A DNA stretch of 41,360 nucleotides, taken from contig JAFSCM010000026.1 of assembly GCA_017436765.1 (NCBI GenBank), positions 1 to 41,360 on the forward strand, in the 5' to 3' direction. Below, piece by piece: positions 1-7,937 of this stretch. The notes under the pieces are model-generated. The model worked only from the letters and a program-made list of their open reading frames with translations, did no database searches and was not told the origin of the DNA. Origin of the DNA: Oscillospiraceae bacterium. Its GTDB lineage: Bacteria > Bacillota > Clostridia > Oscillospirales > Ruminococcaceae. The position numbers and the translations under genes are program-made. Each line of letters opens with the position of its first letter. Position 1 is the stretch's first letter.

Positions 1-386
1 CTGCTTTTTGCTGTTTCTGCCGTACTGCCCTGCGGGTTGCCAAGGCCCATCCACTGTGCATCTTTTTGTTCCTGACGCTTCTGTGCAACCGTCTGCTGCG
101 TATCATAGGACACATCAAGGCTGGACGGTGCCTTGGCTGCGGCTTTCTGTGCTCTTTCCGCCGCCTTCTGTGCATTTTTGTTTGTTACTGGGTCTTCGTA
201 GACGGTGGGTGTGGTTTTCGGTGCAGCGGAGGCTTTTGTGCCTCCGCCGCTGGCCGCAGGTTTCTGCGATGCCGCAGGGGTTGTTGCGGCAGTCTGCAGA
301 TTCTGCTGTTCCTTGTTGTTCTTTTTCTTTTTGTCATCGTTGTGATATATCAAACCGCTTACGGAATCAGGTGCAGTTGTTGCCAT
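1..386 (-). CDS. Phage hypothetical protein, C-terminus cut by window edge
   Basis: An open frame starts at ATG 386-384, only three bases after the holin stop codon, with a strong GGAGG ribosome binding site lying in the end of the holin gene. It stays open to base 1, so about 128 residues are visible and the C-terminus is outside the window. The visible part is low-complexity and rich in Lys, Ala, Thr and Pro: a lysine run near residues 19-23, then Ala/Pro/Gly-rich linker sequence and an Ala-Lys-rich stretch. It is probably disordered. I recognise no family. Its position just downstream of the lysis genes in the late operon suggests a virion or accessory protein. Composition resembles the N-terminal half of the 210-residue protein next to the terminase, but I could not establish homology. 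Confidence 0.6.
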   Translation of the reverse strand, partial: MATTAPDSVSGLIYHNDDKKKKNNKEQQNLQTAATTPAASQKPAASGGGTKASAAPKTTPTVYEDPVTNKNAQKAAERAQKAAAKAPSSLDVSYDTQQTVAQKRQEQKDAQWMGLGNPQGSTAETAKS

Positions 387-389
387 ACG

Positions 390-848
390 CTACACCTCCT
401 TGCCCAAATCTGCGGCTTCCTCTGTCTTTTCGCGGACAAGTTCCACCAGCTTTGTGAGAAACGGCGGCAGGGGTGTGCCTATATCGCTGATATTTTCCAG
501 TATGGAAATCAGCTCGTTTGCCAGCAGCCAGAACACAACCGCCACCGAAACAATGCAGTCGGCGGAAATTTCAATATGCATTGTGTGGCCCATCTGCACA
601 ATGAGATAGTCCAGCACAAAGCCAATCAACACCAGCAGCCACATACACACCTTTTTGGCAATGCCGCGCAGGCCCACATCGCTGCACACCCTTTCGCCGC
701 GGTAGACTGCCGCCACAATGCCTGTTATGTAGTCTGCCACATTTGTGCCCACAAGAATGTAGAAGGGCAGCGCAAGGGAACCGAGGAAGCTGTTTATGGC
801 TGTAAAAACTGCGATAAATGCAAATCTGATTCTGTCAATATTCTTCAT
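390..848 (-). CDS. Phage holin (toxin secretion/phage lysis holin family)
   Basis: This 152-residue protein has three hydrophobic segments (about residues 8-33, 67-87 and 94-113) and a charged, Glu/Lys-rich C-terminal tail. This layout, with the N-terminal pattern around LPFYILVGTNVADYITG, fits the phage holin family typified by PF05105. Holins form lesions in the cytoplasmic membrane at the end of the lytic cycle so that the endolysin can reach peptidoglycan. The gene follows the GH25 endolysin directly (4-base gap), giving a compact endolysin-holin lysis cassette at the downstream end of the late operon. Confidence 0.85.
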   Translation of the reverse strand: MKNIDRIRFAFIAVFTAINSFLGSLALPFYILVGTNVADYITGIVAAVYRGERVCSDVGLRGIAKKVCMWLLVLIGFVLDYLIVQMGHTMHIEISADCIVSVAVVFWLLANELISILENISDIGTPLPPFLTKLVELVREKTEEAADLGKEV

Positions 849-852
849 AATT

Positions 853-1713
853 TTAACCTCCGATAATCTGTTTTATTCTGTCCAGCTTGTTCTCAAGCTG
901 AAGCTTTTCCTTTTCGCTCTGTTTTCTGCCGCTTTTTTCTGCGGCAAGCATAGACGAAAGTGCCTGCGTTTTGTCTGTCAGCGACTGCACCTTTGCCCTG
1001 TAAGCCGCCGCAGCAGCCTTTTCTTCTGCGAGGGCATTCTCCAGCCTGCTGATTTCCTCCTGCAGCTTATTGTCCTGCTTGTCTGCGGCAGAAAGCAGAA
1101 TGTTACTGTTCATAAGGATGTTTTTGTCAATGGCGCCCTTGTAGCCAAAATCTGCCGTGCCGTCATCGCTGGCATACTGCCACAAGTCGCACGGATAATC
1201 GGGCTGCGCATAGCCGGGACGGGCATACCAGGTGGCGTAATCGGGATGAGATTTGAAGTATTCTTCTGTGTAAAATCTCACAAGGTAGTCCCTGTTGAAA
1301 TAAACGCCTGCCCTGTAGCCGCGCTGTTTCACCCTTTCGCAGAAGGCTTCTGTCAGTTCCTGCACAAGCTGCGGTGTTGTGCCGATACCTCTCTGCTCGT
1401 TGTATTTTGCGGAAAAGTATTCATAGTCATAGAACACGGGCATTTCTGTTTTTGCTCCTGTTTCTTCCAGCAGACCGATGCAGAAATCCGCCTCCTGAAC
1501 AGCTTCCTGCACTGTGCCTGCATAGCTTGCGTGGTAGATGCCCTTTGGTATGTTTTTTTCTTCGCTGTCGCGGATATACCGTGCAAAGTTTTTGTCTTTA
1601 GAGTATGTGCCGAAGCCTGTGCGGAAGATAAGGAACTGTGTCTTGCCTTTTTCTGCAAGCTGAATGACCGCGTCAGCGCTCTGGTGATGGGATAAATCGT
1701 TGCCGTAAATCAT
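853..1713 (-). CDS. GH25 lysozyme (prophage endolysin)
   Basis: The predicted 286-residue protein is a glycoside hydrolase family 25 muramidase that cleaves the glycan backbone of peptidoglycan for host lysis. The N-terminal barrel starts with the family hallmark NDLSHHQ (Asp6) and carries the acidic pair of the YDYEYF motif (Asp96, Glu98); a LWQYAS segment near residue 180 also fits the family. Residues from about 205 to 280 form a long Glu/Lys/Ala-rich coiled coil instead of the usual SH3 or LysM wall-binding repeats. The start at 1713 is preferred over an in-frame upstream start at 1752 because AAAAGGAG precedes it at good distance and the family motif begins there. No signal peptide is seen, as expected for a holin-dependent endolysin. 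Confidence 0.9.
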   Translation of the reverse strand: MIYGNDLSHHQSADAVIQLAEKGKTQFLIFRTGFGTYSKDKNFARYIRDSEEKNIPKGIYHASYAGTVQEAVQEADFCIGLLEETGAKTEMPVFYDYEYFSAKYNEQRGIGTTPQLVQELTEAFCERVKQRGYRAGVYFNRDYLVRFYTEEYFKSHPDYATWYARPGYAQPDYPCDLWQYASDDGTADFGYKGAIDKNILMNSNILLSAADKQDNKLQEEISRLENALAEEKAAAAAYRAKVQSLTDKTQALSSMLAAEKSGRKQSEKEKLQLENKLDRIKQIIGG

Positions 1714-1737
1714 AGTTTTTCTCCTTTTTTGAAAAAG

Positions 1738-1773
1738 TACCAACCATAGCACTTTCTGTGTTCAGGTTGGTAC
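1738..1773. terminator. Inverted repeat between tail gene and endolysin
   Basis: The arms GTACCAACC (1738-1746) and GGTTGGTAC (1765-1773) are perfect 9-base complements around a 19-base centre. A run of five T follows on the minus strand and a T-rich stretch on the plus strand. It lies between the 344-residue tail gene and the endolysin, just upstream of the endolysin ribosome binding site. It could be an intra-operon terminator or attenuator that sets lysis-gene expression, or a processing site. Confidence 0.45.
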
Positions 1774-1844
1774 TTGCAGTTTTTTACAGGGATATTATGT
1801 TCTGATATCTTCTGTAAGTTTTGTTTTTTAATTGTGCAGCAGTT

Positions 1845-2879
1845 CTATACCGCACTGACATCTATAGTTAAGTTGCTGTTGTATGTTATCTGTACCACAG
1901 AACCGGAGGATATCACACAGGTATAAATAAGGGAAGAATCTGTTTCCTCTATGCCTGTAACGGTAAATGATGACACCTTGCCGTTCACAACATTTCTCAG
2001 ATAAGCACCCAGCCTGTTGTTTCTGAAATCGTCAAGACAGTCTGAATAGTACTTGTTGCAGCTTGGTGCGGCAAGCTCCGTGGTTGTGAACACCACAGGT
2101 GCAAAGGCAGAACCTGTATTCATCAAAGCCTCAAATTTGTCATCCACATAGGATGTTTTGGCATAACTGGTCAGCAGGTCAATGGTGGCATAGTCGTAGT
2201 TGTATATCTGGTTGAGAACATCCTCGACTCTGGACATTACATACATTTTTGAAGCTGCGGTATCCGGCAGGCATTCCCCCGGCAGGCGGCCAACGGTTCT
2301 GGTTTTTTTGTATATGGACAGGGTTACAGGGCCTCTGTCCTTTGCGGCCATTACCATCGCACCCACACTGCCTTCTTCCACAGCTTCGGCTTTGACTGCC
2401 ATAATCATAAAGACATCGGCAAAGTCAGACGGCTGGGCATTGGGGTCTGAAAGGATGTCGGTGTTAACGGGTTTGTCGGAAAGCAGGGCGGACATACTCT
2501 CCATATCGCCCATATCCAGTGCGGTACAGCTGTATGCAACACCGTTCCACACAACAGTACATTCGTCGTAGCCTTCAATGTCAACAGGCACGGTGAGCAT
2601 ACCGTCACCTTCTTCAGAAATTTCAACCACAGTTTCAGGCAGTACCAGCACTGTGTCGCCGCCTATGCTGTACGGAACACCATCAGGCAGATATTTTACA
2701 GGCAGGGGATATACTGTGTTGCCGTCACTGTGGAAAGGGCGGTTTTTTATATATCCTGCACCGTTTTCGTCGTTCACATTCCAGTCAGCGCTGCCGCCAC
2801 CGCCGAAAGAGCCTTCCTCAAGTTTTCTGTCGATATAGTTTTTCAGCTTTTTATAAAGTCGCTGTAAATCTTCTCTCAT
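1845..2879 (-). CDS. Phage tail/baseplate-associated protein, unknown function
   Basis: This 344-residue protein has an AGGTGAT ribosome binding site before its ATG. Residues 1-22 are a charged helix; a Gly-rich linker and the motif ADWNVNDENGAGYIKNRPF follow. That motif is recurrent at the N-terminal region of appendage proteins in clostridial and streptococcal prophages. The remainder is beta-rich with several Val/Thr strands. I infer a structural appendage (fibre or receptor-binding) role from the motif and from its position between the tail-fibre-like genes and the lysis cassette. No enzymatic motif is seen. Confidence 0.6.
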   Translation of the reverse strand: MREDLQRLYKKLKNYIDRKLEEGSFGGGGSADWNVNDENGAGYIKNRPFHSDGNTVYPLPVKYLPDGVPYSIGGDTVLVLPETVVEISEEGDGMLTVPVDIEGYDECTVVWNGVAYSCTALDMGDMESMSALLSDKPVNTDILSDPNAQPSDFADVFMIMAVKAEAVEEGSVGAMVMAAKDRGPVTLSIYKKTRTVGRLPGECLPDTAASKMYVMSRVEDVLNQIYNYDYATIDLLTSYAKTSYVDDKFEALMNTGSAFAPVVFTTTELAAPSCNKYYSDCLDDFRNNRLGAYLRNVVNGKVSSFTVTGIEETDSSLIYTCVISSGSVVQITYNSNLTIDVSAV

Positions 2880-2893
2880 AAAATCACCTCGCC

Positions 2894-3253
2894 TTAAAGT
2901 CCCAGTCTTTTAAGCTGTTCTTCAATATATGTGCGTTTGCCCAGCTTGAAGATAATGCGGTCCTGGTACACCGCCGCAGTTTCAGGTGTCTGGGCCTGCA
3001 CAAGCTTCGGTTCAATGCCGCATTTCAGCTTCAGCACATAGCCGTCGTAATAGTTTGTGGCAGTTTCACCTGAAAGGGTAATTGTTTTTGTGTTGTTTTC
3101 ATCGGACAGTACACTGTTCAGAAAGTCGATGCTCACAGCGTCTGCGGCACATTCAAAGGTGACTGTTCTTCTGCCCGAGCCGTTGTAAAACTCCTCTGTT
3201 TCAACAGCTGTGATATATTCAAAGTTTGTTCCGTTTAAAAAAGTAATGTTCAT
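2894..3253 (-). CDS. Phage hypothetical protein, tail region
   Basis: A 119-residue protein with an AAGGAG ribosome binding site seven bases before its ATG. It is predicted mostly beta-stranded (for example TVTFECAADAVSIDF) and ends in a basic amphipathic helix. No family was recognised. It sits 14 bases after the preceding tail gene in the same transcription unit and is probably a small virion or assembly component. Confidence 0.6.
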   Translation of the reverse strand: MNITFLNGTNFEYITAVETEEFYNGSGRRTVTFECAADAVSIDFLNSVLSDENNTKTITLSGETATNYYDGYVLKLKCGIEPKLVQAQTPETAAVYQDRIIFKLGKRTYIEEQLKRLGL

Positions 3254-3267
3254 ATCAAATCTCCTTT

Positions 3268-3846
3268 TCAGTCAAGAATACATTTTGTTACTGTCGTACG
3301 GGTTACATCGTAGTAGGCTTCCATCTGAAAATAGAACTGTATTTTATAGCTGCCCGTGTACCCGTCCAGCAGAAACGTTTCCTTATATTCGGTTTCCTTT
3401 GCGGATTCCCTGTGGTTTACAAAAAATATGCTTTCAAGTGTGGTGACGGTACCGTTTGCATCCACAAGTTCCAGCCTGCACCAGCTGGCCTTTGTGCCGT
3501 ATTCCGTAACATGGCAGGTTATGCTGTCAACTTCGCTTAAGTCATAAAAATCCTTTGTGGTTGCACAGCCTTTCAGTATATCGTCCGAGCCGCTGCCTGT
3601 CTGTGCGGCATATATGCCGCCGTTTATTGCCAGAACGGCAGAGGCTGACCCTGCGGTCAGATTAAGCTCCCATAAATCTGCACCTGCAGTACCGTCCAGC
3701 AGAACCGTTTCATCACTGAAAACAGGATAATTTAAAAAGCCGTCGCTGTCATAAACCTTGCCTGTAATGTGATTCATGTCACCGTCATTGTCATACACCC
3801 GCATTGTTTCATAGTTCATGGTGCCGTCATTGTCATATATAGCCAT
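3268..3846 (-). CDS. Phage tail protein with N-terminal YDxDG repeats
   Basis: The first 40 residues of this 192-residue protein consist of three tandem copies of a 14-15 residue unit of the form YDNDGxMNxxTxxV (starting near residues 4, 18 and 32). The Asp-rich loop resembles EF-hand-like calcium loops found in phage fibre proteins. The rest is beta-rich, resembling a carbohydrate-binding or fibre-tip sandwich. Its start codon overlaps the stop of the upstream gene in an ATGA arrangement, which implies translational coupling. A distal tail or receptor-binding role is inferred; no family was identified with certainty. Confidence 0.6.
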   Translation of the reverse strand: MAIYDNDGTMNYETMRVYDNDGDMNHITGKVYDSDGFLNYPVFSDETVLLDGTAGADLWELNLTAGSASAVLAINGGIYAAQTGSGSDDILKGCATTKDFYDLSEVDSITCHVTEYGTKASWCRLELVDANGTVTTLESIFFVNHRESAKETEYKETFLLDGYTGSYKIQFYFQMEAYYDVTRTTVTKCILD

Positions 3847-4466
3847 CAGCTTTCACCCTTTCGCTGCAGAATAATATATTTTGTAGCGCAAAAGTTAAGC
3901 CCAGTGCTGTCAACAACACCGCTGTTGCGCAGGATATATCCGTTCTGGGCGTCAAGGTTTGGAGAAACCCACACCCTGCCGGAAAATTCACCGCCGCTTT
4001 TCGGCATTGCCGCATTCGCTGCAGACTGTGCTGTATCTGCAGTAGCCTTTGCTTGGTTTGCAGAAGTCTGTGCCGCCGTAGCTGTGGTTTTGGCACTTGC
4101 TGCCGTATCGGAAACAGCCACCAGTTCTTCCGCTCTGGCAAATGCACGGGAATCCAGGCCGTTTAAAAACATTGCGTGTGTTGCCACATCAACAAAGCCG
4201 TCATTGTCCTTGTCGTAAACCGCCTTTGCCATATCACCGCCGCCTATTTCTACCACGCGCTGGGATATGGCCGCATCTGTTTCGGCTTTGGAGTAAATGT
4301 TCTCCAGCACATAGTCTGCAAATGCGTTGAATTTTGCGGCAATAAGCTCCGGCAGTTTGTCAAAAATATGCTTTATATCCCTTGGGGAAATATCCCCCTC
4401 GGCTTTCAGAGAATCCGGTGCGCTTTTGACACAGTTTTCGCTGATTTCAAAATCTGTAATCTTCAT
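3846..4466 (-). CDS. Phage tail fibre-like protein
   Basis: This 206-residue protein has features common in phage fibres: the IYSKAETDAAIS trimerisation-type motif near residue 57, an Asp-rich loop DKDNDGFVDVATH near residue 84, and an Ala/Thr/Gln-rich heptad stretch (about 115-155) that should form a coiled coil. A short C-terminal beta domain follows. It lies directly downstream of the nozzle candidate (3-base gap) and overlaps the next gene by the ATGA stop/start, so the tail genes are tightly coupled. It probably forms or anchors a side fibre. Calcium binding is possible but unproven. Confidence 0.65.
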   Translation of the reverse strand: MKITDFEISENCVKSAPDSLKAEGDISPRDIKHIFDKLPELIAAKFNAFADYVLENIYSKAETDAAISQRVVEIGGGDMAKAVYDKDNDGFVDVATHAMFLNGLDSRAFARAEELVAVSDTAASAKTTATAAQTSANQAKATADTAQSAANAAMPKSGGEFSGRVWVSPNLDAQNGYILRNSGVVDSTGLNFCATKYIILQRKGES

Positions 4467-4469
4467 ATA

Positions 4470-6335
4470 TTACCTCCTGTTTTTGCTGTATCCAAGAATC
4501 TTATAGGTTTTCACAATCTCCTGCAGGCCAAAGCCTTCATCGGCACAGTTGTTCTCAAAGATAAGCTGTATCCGTTTGTAGCGCTTCTGCCTTTTCAGAA
4601 AATAAAGCTCCTGAGGGTTTGTGTTGGTGTAGAAGCTGAAACGGGAAAAATCCACCTTGCGGAAGGCGTCGGTAATATCCAGCATAACGGTGCGCACAAA
4701 CTCCTCCTTGCCGCCGTCCACACTGTAATACACATTGCAGCTGCTTGCCTCAAAAGGTTTCAGCGATACAAGACATCCCTTGCGCATCAGTGTTTTAAAG
4801 CGTTCAACGGCTCCTTCATCCTCAATGGCGGTTTTCCACACGGCGCGTATCGCCCTGCCGTCGTCGGAATAGCATTCCTTGCCCATATCTTCGCTTTTAA
4901 AACGGCGCACATAGCCGTCAGCAGTACCGAACCACAGTACATTACCGTCCACCGCAAAACAGTTTGCGTCCACATTGTTCCAGAAATATGCTTCATAGCG
5001 GGAGTTTTTCTCCCCGTCCTTGGCTGCTACAACCTGCCTTGAATCCAGCAGATAGCAGTTGCCGTTTACCGACAGTATGTAAAAATCCTTCCACACACAG
5101 GCAACGGCGTTTTCAAGGTTTGCTTCCTTCACCAGCTTTGCGTCCACCTGATAGGAGCGGTTTGCAATTACCTTTTCGCTGGTGACAAGGCTGTTTGCCA
5201 CCGCAAAGATACCGCGGTTGGACAGAAACAGTGGTTCGTCGCCTAAAAGGGCAAAGCAGTTTTTGCTTATGGCGCCAACACCGCTTATGCCGCTTTTTAT
5301 GGTGAACAGGGCGCTGCCGTCCTCTTTTTTCTCTGCCTTGCGCAGAAAAAGGGATGCATCCTGTCCGTTTCCTTCCTTTACAATGCCCAGATATTCACCC
5401 AGCTTCAGATACCCCATAACGGCGGTCTGTCCGCTGCCCACAATGGCATAGTTAAGGTCAGGAAAGTATTCGGGGCGGTATACATCGCTCCAGAAATCCC
5501 TTTCGGGATATGCGGGATTGCCGCTGAGAAAGACCCTGTTTTCGCCACCGAGGCCAAACATTGTGCTGACGGTGCAGTTTTCTATCTTTTCCCTGTATCC
5601 TTCTACATTCTTGGAGTAGGTTACAATGATATTGTCCTGTCCGTTTATGGGGGCCGGATGGGCACTGACAAAGGTTATGCTGCCCACAGTAAGGTCAAAG
5701 GTGTAGTCTGTCTGCGGTACAAGGGTGCTGTATGTGCCGTCCTGGGCCATAACCTCCACCTTGTCCACACTGTCAATACCGTCGGAAGAAAGCTGATATA
5801 TAAGGTCGCTCTCTGTGCCGGTAAAGCCTTCCCTGCGCTGTGGTGTAAGCAGGTTTATATCCTCATAGCTTTCACCGCCGCCTTTCGGACCCTTTGCAAT
5901 GGCGACAAGCGGCACATAGGCACTGTCCGCCACAGCTTCAATTCTGCTGCCGTCAAAGCGGAGAAATTCCCTTGTGGTAAGGATATAAAAATACCCCTTT
6001 TCGCTGTCTGTGGCATAAAAGCCGCAGCCTTTGCCGCCTGCAACATTCTCCCTGAGTATTGAAATGGCATCATCCTGCAGCAGATATATCCTGCTGCCAC
6101 AGTGACACAGCATGTATCTGTGCCCGTTCAGTGTGCACAGCCAGATGTTGTGCACCACACCGCCAAGGTTAAACACCGTCTGCCAGCCCGGGCGTTTAAC
6201 TGGGTTTATGCTGCTGTCGGGCATCATATTGAGACAGTAGGGGGAGTGGCTTCTGTCCACAAGGGAAGCAGAGCAGGAAAAATCCACACCCTTAAGCTTG
6301 TTGTAATGCACCGTTTTGGTATCTCTGTACATCAC
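4470..6335 (-). CDS. Large tail protein, candidate tail nozzle (beta-propeller)
   Basis: This 621-residue protein is the largest in the prophage module. It shows many repeated beta-blade-like segments with aromatic/Gly patterns (for example WLCTLNGHRYMLCH, FYILTTREFLRF, FYILSVNGNCYLL, NVLWFGTADGYVRRF), as expected for a beta-propeller. Propeller proteins of this size that follow a small connector gene are the tail nozzle in short-tailed phages (compare P22 gp10 and T7 gp12). It follows the 119-residue connector with a 4-base stop/start overlap. The assignment rests on size, order and blade pattern, not on a recognised signature. No tail tube or tape measure is seen in the window to argue for a long tail. 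Confidence 0.55.
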   Translation of the reverse strand: MMYRDTKTVHYNKLKGVDFSCSASLVDRSHSPYCLNMMPDSSINPVKRPGWQTVFNLGGVVHNIWLCTLNGHRYMLCHCGSRIYLLQDDAISILRENVAGGKGCGFYATDSEKGYFYILTTREFLRFDGSRIEAVADSAYVPLVAIAKGPKGGGESYEDINLLTPQRREGFTGTESDLIYQLSSDGIDSVDKVEVMAQDGTYSTLVPQTDYTFDLTVGSITFVSAHPAPINGQDNIIVTYSKNVEGYREKIENCTVSTMFGLGGENRVFLSGNPAYPERDFWSDVYRPEYFPDLNYAIVGSGQTAVMGYLKLGEYLGIVKEGNGQDASLFLRKAEKKEDGSALFTIKSGISGVGAISKNCFALLGDEPLFLSNRGIFAVANSLVTSEKVIANRSYQVDAKLVKEANLENAVACVWKDFYILSVNGNCYLLDSRQVVAAKDGEKNSRYEAYFWNNVDANCFAVDGNVLWFGTADGYVRRFKSEDMGKECYSDDGRAIRAVWKTAIEDEGAVERFKTLMRKGCLVSLKPFEASSCNVYYSVDGGKEEFVRTVMLDITDAFRKVDFSRFSFYTNTNPQELYFLKRQKRYKRIQLIFENNCADEGFGLQEIVKTYKILGYSKNRR

Positions 6336-6691
6336 ACCACCTCCACAGCCACATAAGGTGTTGCCATATCAAGCAGGGTTACATACTGGTTGTTGTACAG
6401 CGCCGCAAGGGTTGTCTCCTCCTGCGCTGCCAGCAGCTTGGACGCAAGTCCGTAGCTCAATGGGGCATACAGTTCCTTTTCATAGGGCATGGCGTCGTAA
6501 AGGGAAAGTACGATGGGTGCCTGTGCAAAAGGTTCAAGCCCTTTTTTAATGCGTATGCAGTTGTTGTGTTCTCTTGTTTCGGCAAGAAGGACATTGAACA
6601 GCTTTACAGCAAAATATTCCAGTTCCGTGTCCTCATCTGTGCGTGCAAGATTCATGGCAAGGGCATTTTCATAGATATCTTTCACTATCAT
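6332..6691 (-). CDS. Head-tail connector/adaptor protein
   Basis: The 119-residue alpha-helical protein begins at ATG 6691, with AAGGAG upstream; an in-frame start 40 codons further upstream lacks support and would overlap the capsid gene. The pattern of helices with LSLYDAMPYEKELYAPLSYGLASKLLAAQEE is typical of small connector proteins that dock below the portal ring. In P22- and T7-like phages such an adaptor is encoded next to the nozzle gene, exactly as here. It should bridge the portal and the large tail protein. Confidence is moderate because connector proteins diverge strongly. Confidence 0.6.
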   Translation of the reverse strand: MIVKDIYENALAMNLARTDEDTELEYFAVKLFNVLLAETREHNNCIRIKKGLEPFAQAPIVLSLYDAMPYEKELYAPLSYGLASKLLAAQEETTLAALYNNQYVTLLDMATPYVAVEVV

Positions 6692-6758
6692 AAGTGTTCT
6701 CCTTTCCTGAAAGACAAGGTGCGGAAATTTTCCCGCACCTTCTGTCACTGTATGGTTA

Positions 6759-7808
6759 TCAGATTGTTTTCTCTGTAACTGCAGAGTCAAAGAGGCCGTC
6801 TTTGAAAGCATAAGCTTTAATTGTTGTGCCTGCTGTCACACCGGATGGCTGGCCTTCCACAGCGGAAGCGGAGTATCTTGGGTCTGTGCCGTCAGTTGTG
6901 TATTTAAAGGAAACAGAACCTGTTGTGCTTGTAAGTGCGCCTGCTGCGGAGATGGCAGGTGCAGCGCAGATTTCTGTTTTGGAAGTGTCAACCTCCACAT
7001 AAACGCCCTTTGCACGGGATGCAATAACAAAGCAGTCGTAGTAGTTTCTGCCTTCAAGCAGGTCGCCGCTGATGCCCGGAGGGTCCTTGTGCACCTTTGC
7101 GTCCTCAATGTTGGACGGTGCTGTTGCAGCGTTTTTCTGCACGATGATAAAGTTTACATTTTCAGGCCAGCGGCCTTTTGGCACCTTTACAACCTTCATA
7201 TTGTCAAAGCGGCCCACAACACCCTTTGTAACGCTGTCAAGGGCAACCTTGTCAACACTGATAAACTCATCGGAAAGCTTAAGCAGCTTGTAGCCTGCGG
7301 CATTGATGAAAAGTGTTCTGCCGTTCTGTGCAATCTCCGCATCATCAAGGAACACTGTGCCGTCTGCAATGCGGTCCACAATATTGGATTTGGAAAGGGC
7401 AGTGGAGTTACCCACAATTGTACCTGCCTTGCGGCTGAGCTTCTGCAGGGAGTAGCGGTCAAATTCAGGGATAGCGCGTTCAGAAAGCTGAAGTGTAAGC
7501 ATCTTCTTTGCAAAGCCCTCACCGTCGTTTTTGTCGCGGCTGTTGCCCTTGTCAATTGTCAGGGAAAAGCTCTTGTCCTGTGTAAGTGTAAGCTCCTGAA
7601 TTGCATCCTTAAGCTCTGCAGGTGTGCCGTAGCGGTTTGCGCCGCTGCGTGTATAGTCGTTCATCGGCACTGTAAGCGGTGCGGAAAGGCGCACTGTCTT
7701 TGCACCTGTAAATTCAAATTCATCTGTAAGGTGTGGTGCAACAAGGCTTGTTTCCACCACACTTCTTTTCATATCTCGGTTAAAATTGATATTGTATGTT
7801 TCTGCCAT
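6759..7808 (-). CDS. Major capsid protein with C-terminal Ig-like domain
   Basis: This 349-residue protein directly follows the scaffold gene and has a strong AAAGGAG site. Residues about 1-280 carry the features of an HK97-fold coat protein of the kind found with P22/N4-like portals: a strand-rich N-terminal part (LTDEFEFTGAKTVRLSAPLTVPMNDY), a central helical segment, and a C-terminal segment ending in FVIASRAKGVYVEVDTS. The last ~67 residues form a separate domain with the pattern FKYTTDGTDPRYSA, characteristic of chitobiase/beta-hexosaminidase C-terminal Ig-like sandwiches (compare PF13290). It would be displayed on the capsid surface as a built-in decoration domain. The coat assignment rests on gene order and size. 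Confidence 0.75.
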   Translation of the reverse strand: MAETYNINFNRDMKRSVVETSLVAPHLTDEFEFTGAKTVRLSAPLTVPMNDYTRSGANRYGTPAELKDAIQELTLTQDKSFSLTIDKGNSRDKNDGEGFAKKMLTLQLSERAIPEFDRYSLQKLSRKAGTIVGNSTALSKSNIVDRIADGTVFLDDAEIAQNGRTLFINAAGYKLLKLSDEFISVDKVALDSVTKGVVGRFDNMKVVKVPKGRWPENVNFIIVQKNAATAPSNIEDAKVHKDPPGISGDLLEGRNYYDCFVIASRAKGVYVEVDTSKTEICAAPAISAAGALTSTTGSVSFKYTTDGTDPRYSASAVEGQPSGVTAGTTIKAYAFKDGLFDSAVTEKTI

Positions 7809-7937
7809 AAAATAAAATCTCCTTTCGGGTAAAAAATAAAGGGAAAACAGCAGGGCGGAATTGAATCACCCTTATGTAAAAATGAGATATACTCTCCGTA
7901 TCTGATTTTTCCGCCGCAGGTATTTTCCGTATGTCTG
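7809..7937 (-). other. Scaffold-capsid spacer with inverted repeat
   Basis: The 129-base gap between the scaffold stop and the capsid start has no reading frame of note. It carries 7-base complementary arms GGCGGAA (7854-7860) and TTCCGCC (7909-7915) around an AT-rich centre. It may fold in the transcript and help raise coat over scaffold expression, but this is inference. Confidence 0.3.
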
